The notes: generated by a model not told the origin, from the sequence alone. A DNA stretch of 64,000 nucleotides from Phyto melanocephala (GCA_941918925.1 OW799237.1:71107626-71171625), one strand, 5' to 3'. Shown: positions 46,161 to 58,790, counted from the first letter of the stretch. Made by a program: numbers and translations.

Positions 46161-47166
46161 AAAATCTTTAATGGGAGGATTTTCGGAGGAATTAAATAAA
46201 TATTTTAATGTTTAATGAATTTTTTTCAGTATTCGAATAAATTTACGTATTTTTGAGAAAATTAATACAAATATAAGTTTTTTCTGACTCACTCCTTATA
46301 TATGCGAAGTGTTGAAAGTACCAAATTATTAGGTGTCAACATATATCAGAAAAGTAAACGTCAACATATTTGTTAGCATACGATTTGTATGTTTATACGA
46401 TATGTTGAATTTAAAATGTTTGTTCGTATAAGTATTTGGTGAAATGTCAAATGTGTTTGAAATATGTTTTAATTGTATTTTATTCGATTAATATATATTA
46501 AAAACTTTTGTAATAAAAAGGAAATCTTACTAGCATTTTTTTGGCAGTGCTAGATTTTGATGATGTGAATAAAGATGTAATTTGATGAATAACAAAATAT
46601 TGAGGAACTAAAAATAAAAAATTATTATTAATTTTTTTAATAAAAAACCTAGACCTCAAGCTTGTTTATTTAATTTAGACAATTTTAACACTATAAAAAT
46701 GGATAGCTCTCGTTTTTTCGTCAAAATTTAAATTTCTTAATTCGTTAAATAATCATTTATAATATTATTATTTTGTTGGTTTGGTTAATGTACGATTTTA
46801 ACAAATTTTCATTTAATTTATCTGGCAATTATGATCAATAACATATGTAAACAAACTTGGTTTATGGTAAAACGCTTTTTAACAAATAACATATATGCCA
46901 GCATAAGCTGGAAGTTTGTCAAACACTAATAATATGCTGTTTACAGTATATGTAGATATCGTCAACATACATTTGTAGGTATTGTTAACAAATGATGTTA
47001 AACACGTAAACGTATGCTTAAAAATTTTGGTTTATAAGATATGCTGGCAGTTGTAACAAATTTGTATGCATTAATATGCTGATTTAAAATATCGACTTTA
47101 GACATCGTTGAACAAACAAATGTTCTGACAAGGTTGTTTAAACAAACACAAAACTACGACAAGATA
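46161..47166. other. No gene seen; CAACATAT-type low repeats
   Basis: AT-rich. Recurring GTCAACATAT and ATATGCTG phrases in 46320-47090 suggest an old repeat, but no ends could be defined. Confidence 0.35.
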
Positions 47167-47931
47167 CTAGCCAAGCCCGGCGCGCATTGCTACTCCCCTT
47201 AATGAATAAAAATGCATTCTGAATTGTAATTGAATATATTAAAAATAATATTTTATTGATTTTTATTCTAATGCAAGTGGGTAACAATATTTTTGGTTTT
47301 TCCATTTGCTGTAAAAATGAACAAAATTTTTGATGTTTCCTCTCTGGAGCATGCGACTGACCATGTGAAAAGCACTGATGTTCCAAATTTAAACCTGCAA
47401 TACGCAGAGATTGTCCTTGTGCTTTGTTGATGGTAATAGCGAAGGCAAGGCGAACTGAAAACTGTTGTCGCTTGAAGTTGAAAGGCAAATCGGTGGGGAC
47501 CAATAAAATGCGTGGAAATAGCTGAAAGTAATAAATTATTTTTAATGGGGGTGGCACTGTCTAATTACGAAATACTGTAGTCATGACAGCTCAAAATGTG
47601 TGCATAGTTTCAGAAAAATCGGTCAATGCAAGAATCTAAAAATTATAACTTTTTTTTATGGGCATGGCACTGCCCACTTTTCTAATCACGAAACTGTATA
47701 ATCATGAGAGTTCAATATGTGTACAAAGTTTCAGAAAAATCGGTCAAGTGCAAGTAGCTTAAAATGATATTTAATTGCTTATGGGCGTAGCCCCGCCCAC
47801 TTTTTTCCACCCATAAACACTTCCTGGAATGTGTACAGCAACTGGCCAAAGTTTGAGTCCGATCGGCTTTACAGTTTCGGAGTCTATAGCTAACACACAG
47901 ACAGACAGAGTTTCACTTTTATATATATAGA
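47167..47931 (-). mobile_element. Helitron retaining a helicase fragment
   Basis: Minus strand: 5' TCTATATATATAAAAGTG at 47931, GAAACTGTAAAGCCGATCGG, about three tandem units, helicase remnant, then 3' GAGTAGCAATGCGCGCCGGG, CTTGG, CTAG|T at 47167. This copy ties the whole repeat family to true Helitrons. Confidence 0.92.
47268..47557 (-). pseudogene. Helitron PIF1-like helicase, C-terminal fragment
   Basis: Reads LPFNFKRQQFSVRLAFAITI, then NKAQGQSLRIAGLNLEHQCF and SHGQ, then in another frame SREETSKILFIFTANGKTKN before a stop at 47268. AFAITINKAQGQS and CFSHGQ-x-SR correspond to the last helicase motifs of Helitron Rep/Hel proteins (RNA/DNA helicase superfamily 1, PIF1 type). The catalytic HUH Rep domain and most of the helicase are gone, and a frameshift follows SHGQ. 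Dead. Confidence 0.9.
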
Positions 47932-48984
47932 TTACCAATAAAATTAATGCTTAACTCTTAATATATAAACCAACTTTTTCTTACACCGAAATAGTAAATC
48001 CTAAATATATAAAAAAAAAATCCTACAATGGTAACACTAGTTTGGGTGTATAGTGGTTTATTTCTGTGAAAATTTAAGTATGATGTATATTTAAAAATTT
48101 GTTTGTAACCACTTTGTACTCAATATGTTTTCCTGAAAAAAAAACTCTTCTTCAAATATTTCCCATAAAACGTTAAAGGCCGGAATCAACAGTTTATCGC
48201 GTGCTAAAGTAATGAGTTGCCCTTAATGCCTTTGGGAGGTAGAGGCTTGTTATATTTTTTCTATATTATTCATTGTGCTTTACTCCAGTCTTAGTAATAA
48301 AGTTTATTATTTTAGAATAGAATAGAAGGAGTAAAAAATCAAGCAGGTGTGTGTAGCGATAAAATGTTAAACAAACACAAAGTTTATATAAAATCAATTT
48401 TGTTATACCCTCTTTAGCTTTTTGTCTTCACGAAGAAGTCTAATAATTTTAACTAGTCTATATTTGTTTGTTTTTTTTTCCTTCTTGTCCTAAATGGAAA
48501 ATTAGATGCATTGTGTGACCCAACGTGTATGTAGTTCATACCAATATAAAGGTTATAATAACTGCTAATTAAATTGGGACAATGTGGGTTTCTATGTCCT
48601 TTTTTTATTTTTGGTTTTGTTCGCCTTAAAGACATGCACATGTATACTCGCATGCATATGTATGTGTTTTATATTTATTTTAACTTAAATTAATCTAATT
48701 TTATTTTTAGAATAAAGTATAAGTTGCTTTTTGTTTCAACCAGCTAGACCTAGTGCACGTAACCAGGTCTAGCTTTAAAAACATATAAAAGGTTGTCATT
48801 CCAAATCAATTAATTTAATAAAAGAGTATTAGTTACGAAGTAGCATTAATGTACATAAATTATTTTAAGCCTTCAAAAATTTGGATAGGGAACACTTTAA
48901 GAAGAGAGCTCTTACCTACAATATCCAAGGTGTCAAGATGACGAGGAAAGCCAAATGATACTTGGCGCCATTCAACATTAAATA
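47932..48984. other. No gene seen
   Basis: AT-rich; near 48190-48240 a slightly G+C-richer stretch lacks an open frame. Nothing supported. Confidence 0.4.
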
Positions 48985-49460
48985 AAACAAGTAAAAGCGC
49001 TATATTCGGCTGTGCCTAAACTTATATACCCTACACAAAAGTGTTAATATGCAACAAAAAAGCATATATAAATTGTTTGTGAAACTAAAATCTTTCTCTT
49101 GTTACAGTGAATAAAGGAAAAACTTAGCAATGTTAGCAATACGGCTGACAGGACAAGAAGTTATGTGCGAGCTAAAAAATTTACCTTTTTTTTTAAAAAA
49201 AACAGAGGCAGTCGTCTTCTTTCGCTCATATCTCAGCTCTTAAGGTTCCCACATAATTTCTTTTTAATATTTAGCAAAATTTTCGAGAGTATTTCTGATA
49301 ATTTGACAACATATAGGTGTCTGAGGTAGAGGTAGGAGGCTCAAAAGGTTGATTTCAACATATTCCCGCATAAGCGGATAAATCAATTTCTTAATCTATA
49401 AGGATTCTATAATGAATTTTAAAGAAATTAAGAACGGAATGACAATCTCGTGTGAACTTT
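48985..49460 (-). repeat. MM repeat, type E, old and diverged
   Basis: AACAAGTAAAAGCGCTATAT and TTCGGCTGTGCCTAAAC at the left; GCTCATATCTCAG, TTGATTTCAACATATTCC and GGAATGACAATCTCG at the right. The microsatellite and core are nearly gone. Confidence 0.75.
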
Positions 49461-49616
49461 GTTTAAGTTTAATTTACTAATTTTGGGCAAAACTTGAATA
49501 TTTGTTTCATTTAAAAGAAAGGAACAAACAACTGTAAATAAATCAGCGCATCTACTAAGGAGTTTATCAAATTAATATGCAGTATTTGTATACTTTATGA
49601 ATGCAAAGAATTTTTT

Positions 49617-50349
49617 ATACCCTTCACACAGTGAAAAAGGGTATATATAGGTTTGTCATTCCCTGTGAAATTTCTACAATTTTCATTTCCGACCCCATAA
49701 AGTATATATTTTCTGAAAGCTTATGAATAGGGGAGTCGATTAAGCTCTGTCAGTCTGTCCGTCTGTCCGTGTGTATGTTGAAATCAACTTTTTGAAGCCC
49801 CCCGACATCGCTTGGACTCGGGTGAGGTATTAAAATATCAGAAATATTCGGGAGTAGATCGGTATGAAAATCAGAAACATCGGTACATTAACAACCTCGA
49901 TTTTTTTTTCACAAAAACAACATTACAACAACAACATACATACATACAAACGTGTATATTGGTTAGAGAAAACGTGGCATTATTTATTTTATTTATATTT
50001 TTATTATATCTTTTTATTATTTTTTTTTAAATTTTTTTTTTAATTTTTTTTTTGTTTTTTATTAATTATATATATTTTAATTATTTTTAAAAAAAGATTT
50101 TTTTTAATTATTTTTTTAATTTTTTTTTTAATTATTTTTTAAAATTTTTTTTTTATTTATTTTTTTTTTATTTTAACATACGTAAATTATAATTTTACAA
50201 TGGGATGTTTTTATTTATATATATATGTTATATGTATGTACGTATTTCATATGGGATGAATGGTGATACAAACTACTGTTATTGCATGACTACACTTTGT
50301 GAAGGGTATATAAGATTCGGCACGGCCGAATATAGCGCTTTAATTGATT
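49617..50349 (+). repeat. MM repeat, type A
   Basis: TATACCCTTCACACAGTG to GGCACGGCCGAATATAGCGC. A deletion removes the usual ATCGAATCCCAGCTGAGCC block, so AACGTGGCAT joins A/T sequence. Confidence 0.9.
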
Positions 50350-50926
50350 TAAATGTTGCCTTATGTTGCAACACTGTCTGGATTCAGTTTTATTTTTATA
50401 AATATAAAATAAATAAATGATGTTTTTTGCATACATACTTGTTTTCAGAGTTTCTAAGAATATAAATTGACTGCTTAACGTCGATGGATATTATCGGCAC
50501 ATTTTTAAAGAATATGGATATGCTGTTCATTAATTTTTGAGCTGAATTGCAATACGTTGAGGTGAACATTGGCATATATTTTTTTAAACTAAATTTTTTC
50601 CTAAAGTTTTTTTAAAAAATAGAAAAAAAAACGTTAGAAAATGATGGGACAATTTATTATTGAGGCCATTTTTCTAAGAGGTTATGACTACAGTTCATTA
50701 GCGTAATTAGACACAGTGCAATGCCCCCTGGATTGTTTTAGTAACACACTTCCCCAACAGAATTGAAATAATTAACTATGTATTTAAATTTAATATATGT
50801 ATGTATGCACATACATATAAAATTAAGTCAGTTAAGGATTTAAGCCACACAGAAAAAAAATTGTAGCTACGCCAATGCCACAGCTTAAAGCTTTTTCACA
50901 AGCAAATTTTTATTTTATTATTAAAA

Positions 50927-51547
50927 CTAGCCAAACCCGGCGCGCGTTGCTACGCCCCTTAATGAATCGAAATGCATTCTGAATTTTAATTGAATATCAA
51001 GAGCAAAAACCTAAAAATTATAATTTTTTTATGGGCGTGGCATTTCCCACTTTTCTAGTCACGAAATTGTAAAGTCATAATAGCTCAATATGTGTGCAAA
51101 GTTTCAGAATAATCGGTCCAGTGCAAGTACCTCAAAATGATACCTTTTTTTTATGGGCGTGGCACTGCCCACTTTTCTAATCTCGAAATTATTTAGTCAT
51201 GACAGCTCAATATGTGTGCAAAGTTTCAGAAAAATCGGTCTGATGCAAGTACCTCAAAATTATAGCCTTTTTAGGGGCGTGGCCCCGCCCACTTTTCTTA
51301 TCACGAAATTATTTAGTCATGACAGCTCGATATGTGTGCAAAGTTTCAGAAAAATCGGTCAAGTGCAAGTAGCTAAAACTGATAACTAGTTTTTATGGGC
51401 GTGGCCCCGCCCACTTTTTTCCACCCATAAACACTCCCTGCTATGTGTCCAACAACTTGCCAAAGTTTGAGTCCGATCGGTTTTACAGTTTCAGAGTCTA
51501 TAGCTAACACACACACACACACAGAGTTTCACTTTTATATATATAGA
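50927..51547 (-). mobile_element. Helitron, non-autonomous, complete
   Basis: CTAG at 50927, CGGCGCGCGTTGCTACGCC block, four tandem units, GAAACTGTAAAACCGATCGG, and TC at 51547-51546 within TATATATATAGA|T. Flanked by A and T, no duplication. Confidence 0.92.
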
Positions 51548-51936
51548 TGTTGAGATTCAAAAGTATTAATTTTTTTGATTTGAAAGTCAAGAATAATCTA
51601 AATGAAATTTTACTTTTAAAATATAGTGACATTGGTCAGCATTTTATATATGAAGCTGTTCTGGGTTATGTATGACTTTAGCTGTTTTACCATAATGAAA
51701 TAGAGCAAGAAAACAAATCTAATGCAATGATTAACTCAAAAGAGCAAAAAAGTGACATTGGCCCTTTTAGCTCCAAGCCACAGATATATACATACATATA
51801 TTTAAGGAATTTCCCTCTAATATCGATTTCTTCTTATAATTCATCTGGCAGCCCTATATTTGTTTTAATCTAGTAGTGGAGTCACAAACCATGCATGTTA
51901 AAGTAAAAATTAAAACCTTAATGTTAGTTTGTTTTC

Positions 51937-52155
51937 TTACTTTTTTAATTTTACAGCCAAACGTAAAATAACGAGAATAAGGCAAATGTTAAGACTTCTT
52001 GTGTTAAAATAATCATTAAGACGAATGTCTATTAACAGCATCTTCACCAGTACATACGATCTCAAAAACATATAACGAACCCCCAAAAATGCTGTAGACA
52101 CAAAACTGCTGAATATGAGACCAACCGAACTGCCAGCCCAGTGGCTCACGATCAC
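51937..52155 (-). CDS. Unidentified short open frame with hydrophobic segments
   Basis: 72 codons from ATG 52155. Codon use is less AT-driven than chance frames nearby. MIVSHWAGSSVGLIFSSFVS and TAFLGVRYMFLRSYVLVKML could form a membrane-spanning hairpin. No family recognised, no clear splice signals decide its extent, and it may be chance. The plus strand has an acceptor-like TTTTAATTTTACAG at its left edge. Confidence 0.15.
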   Translation of the reverse strand: MIVSHWAGSSVGLIFSSFVSTAFLGVRYMFLRSYVLVKMLLIDIRLNDYFNTRSLNICLILVILRLAVKLKK

Positions 52156-52200
52156 TGTTAACTAACTAAATACATACTTTACTCATTGCGTCTCCACACA

Positions 52201-52260
52201 ATCAATTCAGTTAGTTAGCGGAGTTCAAACAGTAGTGAAGGTTGTTGGCCAACGTCTGGA
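52201..52260 (+). promoter_or_regulatory. Possible TATA-less core promoter
   Basis: Inr-like TCAGTT and TTAGTT at 52207-52216, with a DPE-like GGTTGT at 52240-52245, which is +28 if transcription starts at the A of TTAGTT (52213). The nearby sequence is richer in G+C than its flanks. No start codon with a good donor follows, so it would head a non-coding exon. Confidence 0.2.
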
Positions 52261-53446
52261 AATACGGGAATAAACAATTTTAATTTTAAATAATATTATT
52301 ACGTTCGTTATCAGTGTCTGGCTAGAAACGTAAACAAATAATTAAATATATTTTTATTTTATGGAAACAAATAAAATATTAGCAACCTGCGGATTAAGGT
52401 GTTGTTTTGTTAAAATAAATAAACATTTTAGGAATTCTGTTTTTTAAAATTGCTAAAACGAAATAAAAATAATAACAAAATAATTACAAAGAAATAGATT
52501 CGCCTGATACACTTTTGTATCTTTGATTTAGTAATTATTTATAATAATTTTCAATGCTTCTATGTTGATATGTGTGTATGTATGTACATTTAAATTAATT
52601 TTCAACCTAATGTCTGTTCATTATTTTAACGGTTTCTGGCGTTCACTACGAGATGGAGGCAATTCAAGTTTTCTTTTACATTTGTGAATAGTGCGAATAA
52701 ATTACAAGCAATGTTTTTAATTGAAATAAATAAATTTAAATATTTAATTTTTTGTTAGTCAAGAGGGTTTTCTCTTTATGATTGCAAACACAAATAAACT
52801 TTAACAATATCATTGCCTGTGAAAGTGTTTTCCCAAAAATTTACGGGTATAAAAAACATTGGTTAAGGGTAAAAATAATTTGAACAAATTTACAAACCTT
52901 TTTTATAGTTAATTGAAAATGTCTTGATAAATTTCGATCCAACAAATCTACACAAATGACAGGAGATCCGATTACACTTTATAGAATAATGGCAACACTT
53001 TTTTAAAACTATTTTAAAAAACAGTTTTTTTATTCATATTACAGTTACTCTGTTCAATAGAAAAACATTTGTTCTAGCTATTAATAAATTTACTTAGAAT
53101 CATTGTCATACTTAAAATTTGTATACCCTACACCAATATATGTAAGTGGAAATTTTGTTATGCATTTGTATTGCAATTGTAATGACGAAAGCTAGAGGCG
53201 AGCATGTCATAGTTATCTTTCACCGTTTAATTCAAGTAGAATATGGAACTAACTAAAATAATTTAACACATAGTTTAAAAGCTTTGGCAATAAGAATGGT
53301 ATTTTCTGCTGTGATTTTTTTTTTATTCACCACAAACATTTGCTATTATAGGAATTATAATAATAAAAATTTGATGAAATACTTTCGCTTATTTAATTTG
53401 AGACTAAAAATGGGGGTGTCATATATGACAGACATTGGTAGATTTG
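52261..53446. other. No gene seen
   Basis: AT-rich spacer or intron. Nothing supported. Confidence 0.4.
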
Positions 53447-55760
53447 TATACCCAGCACCAAAAAAATGGTGTATGTTCATATTCATTTTGCCATTCCGTT
53501 TGTAACACATCGTAATATTCATTTGATATCCATAACGTATATATTTTTATACCCTTTACCTGTGGTGCACAAGGGTATATATAGCTTTGCCATTCCGTTT
53601 GTAATTTCTACAATTTTCATTTCCGATCTCAGAAAGTATATATTTTCTGAAAGCTTATGAATAGAGGAGTCGATTAAGCCCTTACACTCTGTCCGTCTGT
53701 CCGTGTGTTGGTTGAAATCAACTTTTAGAAGCAACTATATGTTCCTCAGATCTGTATATGGTATAAATCTCTTGGAAATATTCAGGAATGAATCGCTATT
53801 GATATTCAGCACAATCGCCCCATAACTTTCTGAGATATGAGCAAAAAACCACGACCACCTCGATTTTTTTCACAATTACAACAACCTACATACATACTGG
53901 TTAAAGTAAACGTGGCATCGAATTCCAGCTGAGCCAAAAAAATTTTATTTTATTTAATATATTATTTATATTTTATTTTTTTTTATATTTTTTTTAATTT
54001 TTTTAAAAAAATTTTTTTTAAAATTTTTTTTTTGTAATTTTTTTATTATTTTTTTTTTTAATTTTTTTTATTATTTTTTTTTTAATTTTTTTTATTATTT
54101 TTTTTTTATTTTTAATATATTTTTTTTTTTTAATTTTTTTTGTATGTTTTTTACATGTATGTACGTATTTTATATGAGATGAATGGTGATACAAACAATT
54201 GTTATTGCATGACTACACGTTGTGAAGGGTATATAAGATTCGGCACGGCCGAAGATAGCACTGTTACTTGTTTTAATCCTGATTTCATTTATTGGCGATA
54301 TGTCTGTTTGAAAGCATTATTGAGACTGAACAGAAACAGCTAGCGGGATAAAATTTTGCCGGAATATTTTTAGTACTTTAGGTATTGAAAATGGGTAATA
54401 TCGGTGAAATAGAAAAATAGGTATAGCTTGATTGCAAAAGTTGGTCATAAAAAATGTTTTTGGACATTAAATAAAATGCGATTGCGTGTAAACGCAGGTG
54501 ATAAACGTAGAGTGATAAAATTTCACAAGTATATGTATTGAGTAATAATATAAACTACTAACTAATTGTAATAATATATGTTTCCCAAAAAAGCTGCTTA
54601 AATTCATATATTACGAAAGGAGTTATAGATCAAAATGTACGATAATTTACCTTTTTTAGTCTATTTAAAATTTTAAACATCATACAACCGACAAAATTAG
54701 ATGTACGGGGTGCTTAAATTTCGCAAACATAATTTATGGTCAATATTAATGGAAGAGCTGGAAATGAAGTTGGCTCCTAAAAGCAACACAATTAAATGTA
54801 CGATGTGGAAATTTCGAAAATATAGTTTCATAGTAAATATTATTATATTTAATACCAAAAAATTATGAAGACACGTCCAATTTAAATTCATAAAATTTCT
54901 ATATGGACAGTGATTTTGGAAGAATAAAGGACTCTACATATTAAGTCCATTTCTCACATAAATTTAAAAGCTTTAAAAAGTAACAGAATAAGATGCTTAA
55001 TTTTCGCAAAAGTAGCGAAAATAAAGATGACACGCTCACTTTAACGAATAAGTCCATTAAAGGTTTCTTTCTTTTTAAATTCGTATAATTTGTATATAGT
55101 AAAATATTTTGATAGAATAAAGGACTCTTTATATGTAAATATTTAAGTTGAGTGCATTAGCAGAAATTACAATGAAGAGCCTAATTTAATGCCCATCTTT
55201 AAGATATGGCACCATCTAGTATTATAAAAATATAAAAGCTTATACAATCGCCAAAAATAAATATATGTATGTTGCTGAAATAAAATTAGTGCGGTTTCCG
55301 GTTAAGGTAACATCAAAACCGAAAAAGTAATATGACACACCCACTTTTTCGCCCTCCTTTCGTATAAAGCTTTTGCTTAAATCCATATATTTTATGTTTC
55401 AATATATAAGTTGAATTCTTTAGAAGATACGCCTACTTTCGTGCATTTTGTATATTATTAAAGGTTCTTAATTGTCATGAAAATCTGCAGTTCTATATTA
55501 TACTTGAAATAAACTTATGGAATATATGCCCTACTCGCCCACTTTTCGCATATCTATTCCTACCTAAATGTGACTGTTATGAATGTGCCTATTTTGTAGA
55601 AGAAATTAGCAGATATTTTAGTATAAAGAGATTCTTTAATGATTAGAGTTGTCAAAAAAATAATAAATTTTGTGATACAAAACTACTACAGAAGATAATG
55701 TATGAATTTTTTTGAACGTTACAAACGAAATGACAAAATGTATATATCCCCAACATTGTT
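53447..55760 (+). repeat. MM repeat, type B-like, old, split by a type-C copy
   Basis: Left part 53447-53547 (TATACCCAGCACCAAAAAAA, GTTTGTAACACATCGTAAT); continues after the insert at 54275 with TCATTTATTGGCGATATGTC and GTTTGAAAGCA, and runs as a diverged interior with repeated GCCCACTTTTxGC phrases to ACAAACGAAATGACAAAATG near 55740. Confidence 0.6.
53548..54274 (+). repeat. MM repeat, type C, complete, inside a type-B copy
   Basis: TATACCCTTTACCTGTGGTG hairpin, GTCCGTCTGTCCGTGTG, TGGCATCGAATTCCAGCTGA, long A/T tract (53940-54150), and GCACGGCCGAAGATAGCAC at the end. Confidence 0.9.
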
Positions 55761-56590
55761 TGGTGCAATAAAAGTAGTTCGCCTTTTTGTATGTTCCTTT
55801 CTTCATATCTTCTTTGATCTTACGTAAATGTTCTACGAGAATGGAACTTTGCCTTCATAACTGTTTTCTTATATTAGAATTGCTATATACTTAAATTTGC
55901 CACTTACAATTTTTTATCTACATATATTGTGTGCAAGATATAATGTAATCGTATTTGATCGACTAAAATATTTTCACTTGTTAAATGTATTACAAATATT
56001 TAAGTCCCTGCTTATACTTTTTTTTTTGGAAATTTTCATATGACATTTGTTTTCAGAACTTTTGATAATTTTAAAAAGTTGTTAAAGATTCGATGGCTAC
56101 GAATTATTTTTCTCTCCAATCAAAAAATATTTAACAATTAGCATTCGTAAAAGCTTGTATGTACAGAAATTAATCATCGATATCAACAACTGAAACATTA
56201 TGATCATCATTGATTTAGAAGTATTGTCTGGCAGACTTTTTTTTAAATTTATTTCTAAATCAATTGTTATATTGACGCGCCTAAAGTTTATTATTTCATT
56301 CTATAGAAAAACTAGCAACCTAGCAGTCACTTACTAACTTATTCGTCCATTGGTGGGACGCGTAAAACGTTGTCTCTCATCTTCTTTAAAACAACAACAG
56401 TAGCAGAAGCAAGTACGGGGGCAGTGACAATAACAAATGATTTAATGAAAAAACTACATGAAAATTATTTGCCATTCATACATGCAAGTACTCAGGAAAA
56501 ACATCGTATATACAAATACATATGTATCTAGAGATATAAAGAACACTATGTATGTAAATGCTAATAAAGCTATTGTTAAATTGTTATAAT
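55761..56590. other. No gene seen
   Basis: AT-rich spacer. Nothing supported. Confidence 0.4.
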
Positions 56591-57607
56591 TATACCCTTC
56601 ACAGCGAGTGTAAGGTTTGTCATTCCGTGTGAAATTTCTACAATATTCATTTAGGTAGGGGAGCAATATCTGTCTGTCCGTCTGACCGCTTCGTAGAGAC
56701 CCATGTAATATATCAAATTATCGGAAATATTTGGGATCAGACCGGTATTGGAAATCAGCATAATCACTTCATAACTTTCTGAGATATGAGGATATATATT
56801 TACACGACTGCCTCTGCTTATTCGCTTGCGCTTAACACAAAAATTAAAGTTTTCCTCGTTTGGATAATTTGTTGTTACAATTTATAGATTAAGTATGACA
56901 CTAGAGATATTCATAAAAAACCTTGTACAAATTGGTCACTAATCCGCAAAGTTATAGGCAAAAATTAGTTGAACAAATGTATATTTTTAATTATATCAAA
57001 TTTTTTTAAGAAAAACTTACAAATTGGTTTCAAACTAACTGAGATACAAGCATCAAAGTACATCTGCTTCGGTGTTTTTCGTAAAATTTGCAAACGGAAA
57101 TTGATATATTCCAGTTTCTATACAACCCAGAAAATGAATATGGGGATCAAACGAAAGGACTTAGGTATAAAATATAGTTAGTTATGAAAAGAAAAAATCC
57201 AAGATAGCATCCCAGAACAAATGGCGAATATATAAGTCAAATATAGTAGTAACGGGTTTGTCTCCTTTATCCCCACAATATTGGTAACAATTAAAAGAGC
57301 TTGACAGGTACAATGTAGTAAACTATTAAAAAAGTCTAAATTACAAGATGGCGTCTTAAACAAAAAGGCGGAACAAATCTTTTTAACCCTAACAATATGG
57401 TTATCAAATGAAAGGGTTTGACTAGTAGAAAACAGTTATTATGTAAAAATTTAAAACCCAAATGACGTCAGAAGTCATAAAGAAAATGGCGTATTACATG
57501 AAATCTAAAATCTAGGCTAAGCTACATTGTGTTCATTATACCTATATGCATGATGGTGAAGGGTATTATCGGATTCGAAACTGCCGAACATAACGCTTTT
57601 ATTTGTT
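56591..57607 (+). repeat. MM repeat, type D, diverged, near full length
   Basis: TATACCCTTCACAGCGAGTG start, ATCTGTCTGTCCGTCTGACC, interior ATAAAAGGCGG-type and AAATGAAAGGGTTTGACTAG phrases as the inverse of type D at 39716, and the end GATTCGAAACTGCCGAACAT, then TTTTATTTGTT. Confidence 0.8.
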
Positions 57608-58139
57608 TCTTTTGTGTTGTTGTTTTTTGCTGTTAGTAGTTTTTTTGCTGTTAGTTAAACTTTATACACTTTCATGAAATGTACATACATACTTACATAC
57701 TCTGAAATTTATTAATTTTTTGAGATACAGTTACAAATATTAAGATAATTTTTGTGTGTTTTTTTAAACTACGGGTAGAAAAATTAATTATTTTTGAACA
57801 AAACTATTTCTCTAGCGGAAATCAATAGTAAAGTATGTAAAAATTAAAACTAACGAAAAGAATTAAAATAGAAAAAAAAAGAATTTGTTAAAAAAAACAA
57901 AAGAAAATGATTTAAAAAATAAATGTGGAATTTCCTTAATTTTTTTCGTATTTTAATATACATCTATGTATATATGATACATGAGTATAAAATCATTTAT
58001 TTATTTTTAAATGAAGCCAAAAAAAAATAAAATTTTAATTAAATCATCACAGTGATCATTATTATCATTTATCATCGTTTCAACGTAAACATCATTAACT
58101 TGGTGACGTCGATTTTTTAATTTTAATTTTCATTTGAGT
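57608..58139. other. No gene seen; upstream region of the 58.3-kb exon
   Basis: AT-rich. Possible promoter region of the following exon, but no clear core element found. Confidence 0.35.
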
Positions 58140-58368
58140 TTTCATTTTATTAATTTAAAGAGAGAGAGTGCTTATTTTGCCAATTTTATTTGTCTGAATT
58201 TTTTTAAACAAAAATCATCTTAAGACAAATATAAGAAAATAATAGAAAATAAAAACAACAACATCAAAAAAAGGAAAATAAAACGATTTATTAAAAATAA
58301 AACTATTGTTTTGTGTAAATGCGCGATCGTCATCTCAACAAAATGCCGCGTGGTGGTTCAGCAACAGC
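58140..58368 (+). CDS. Candidate alternative first coding exon (coding 58319-58368)
   Basis: A purine-rich leader with GAGAGAGAG (about 58162) and AAACAACAACA runs leads to ATG at 58319. It reads MRDRHLNKMPRGGSATA with two bases of a further Ala codon before GTAAGT at 58369. The CGCGATCG and CCGCGTGGTGG composition contrasts with the AT-rich flanks. It ends in phase 2, the same as the exon ending 37871, so either could splice to one downstream exon. The basic N-terminus is not recognised. The exon's left limit is a guess. Confidence 0.5.
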
Positions 58369-58479
58369 GTAAGTTTTAAATGAATAATTAAACTTTTAAT
58401 TAATTTTTTTTTCTTTAGCACCAAATTATTTAAGAATTATCTTATCAGTTTTCTTATGATTTTGAAAAATAAACACTTA

Positions 58480-58596
58480 GGGCCGTATTCATAAAAAATA
58501 TTTTAAGTTTATTGAAGGCTTATTTGACAAATTTCTCTACAACATCTGTCAAATAAGCTTTTGATAAACCTACAATATTTTTTATGAATACGGCCC
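58480..58596. mobile_element. 117-bp foldback MITE, TSD TTA
   Basis: Near-perfect inverted ends GGGCCGTATTCATAAAAAAT, continuing into AGCTTATTTGACA arms, so almost the whole element folds on itself. TTA at 58477-58479 and 58597-58599 suggests a Harbinger-type duplication. Confidence 0.85.
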
Positions 58597-58790
58597 TTAA
58601 TATTTAAGTAGAAAATTATGTACAAAAAAAATGCATGTTTTAGGTTTGATTCATTTTACCACATAGAACTTTTAATCTCAAGCCTACAAACACTTTTTTT
58701 AATTTTTCATAAACAAACAGAATTATGTCTGCAAAAAGCCAGTCCATAATTAAGAAGACGACAGAAACATGAAATATGTACTCTTATTTT

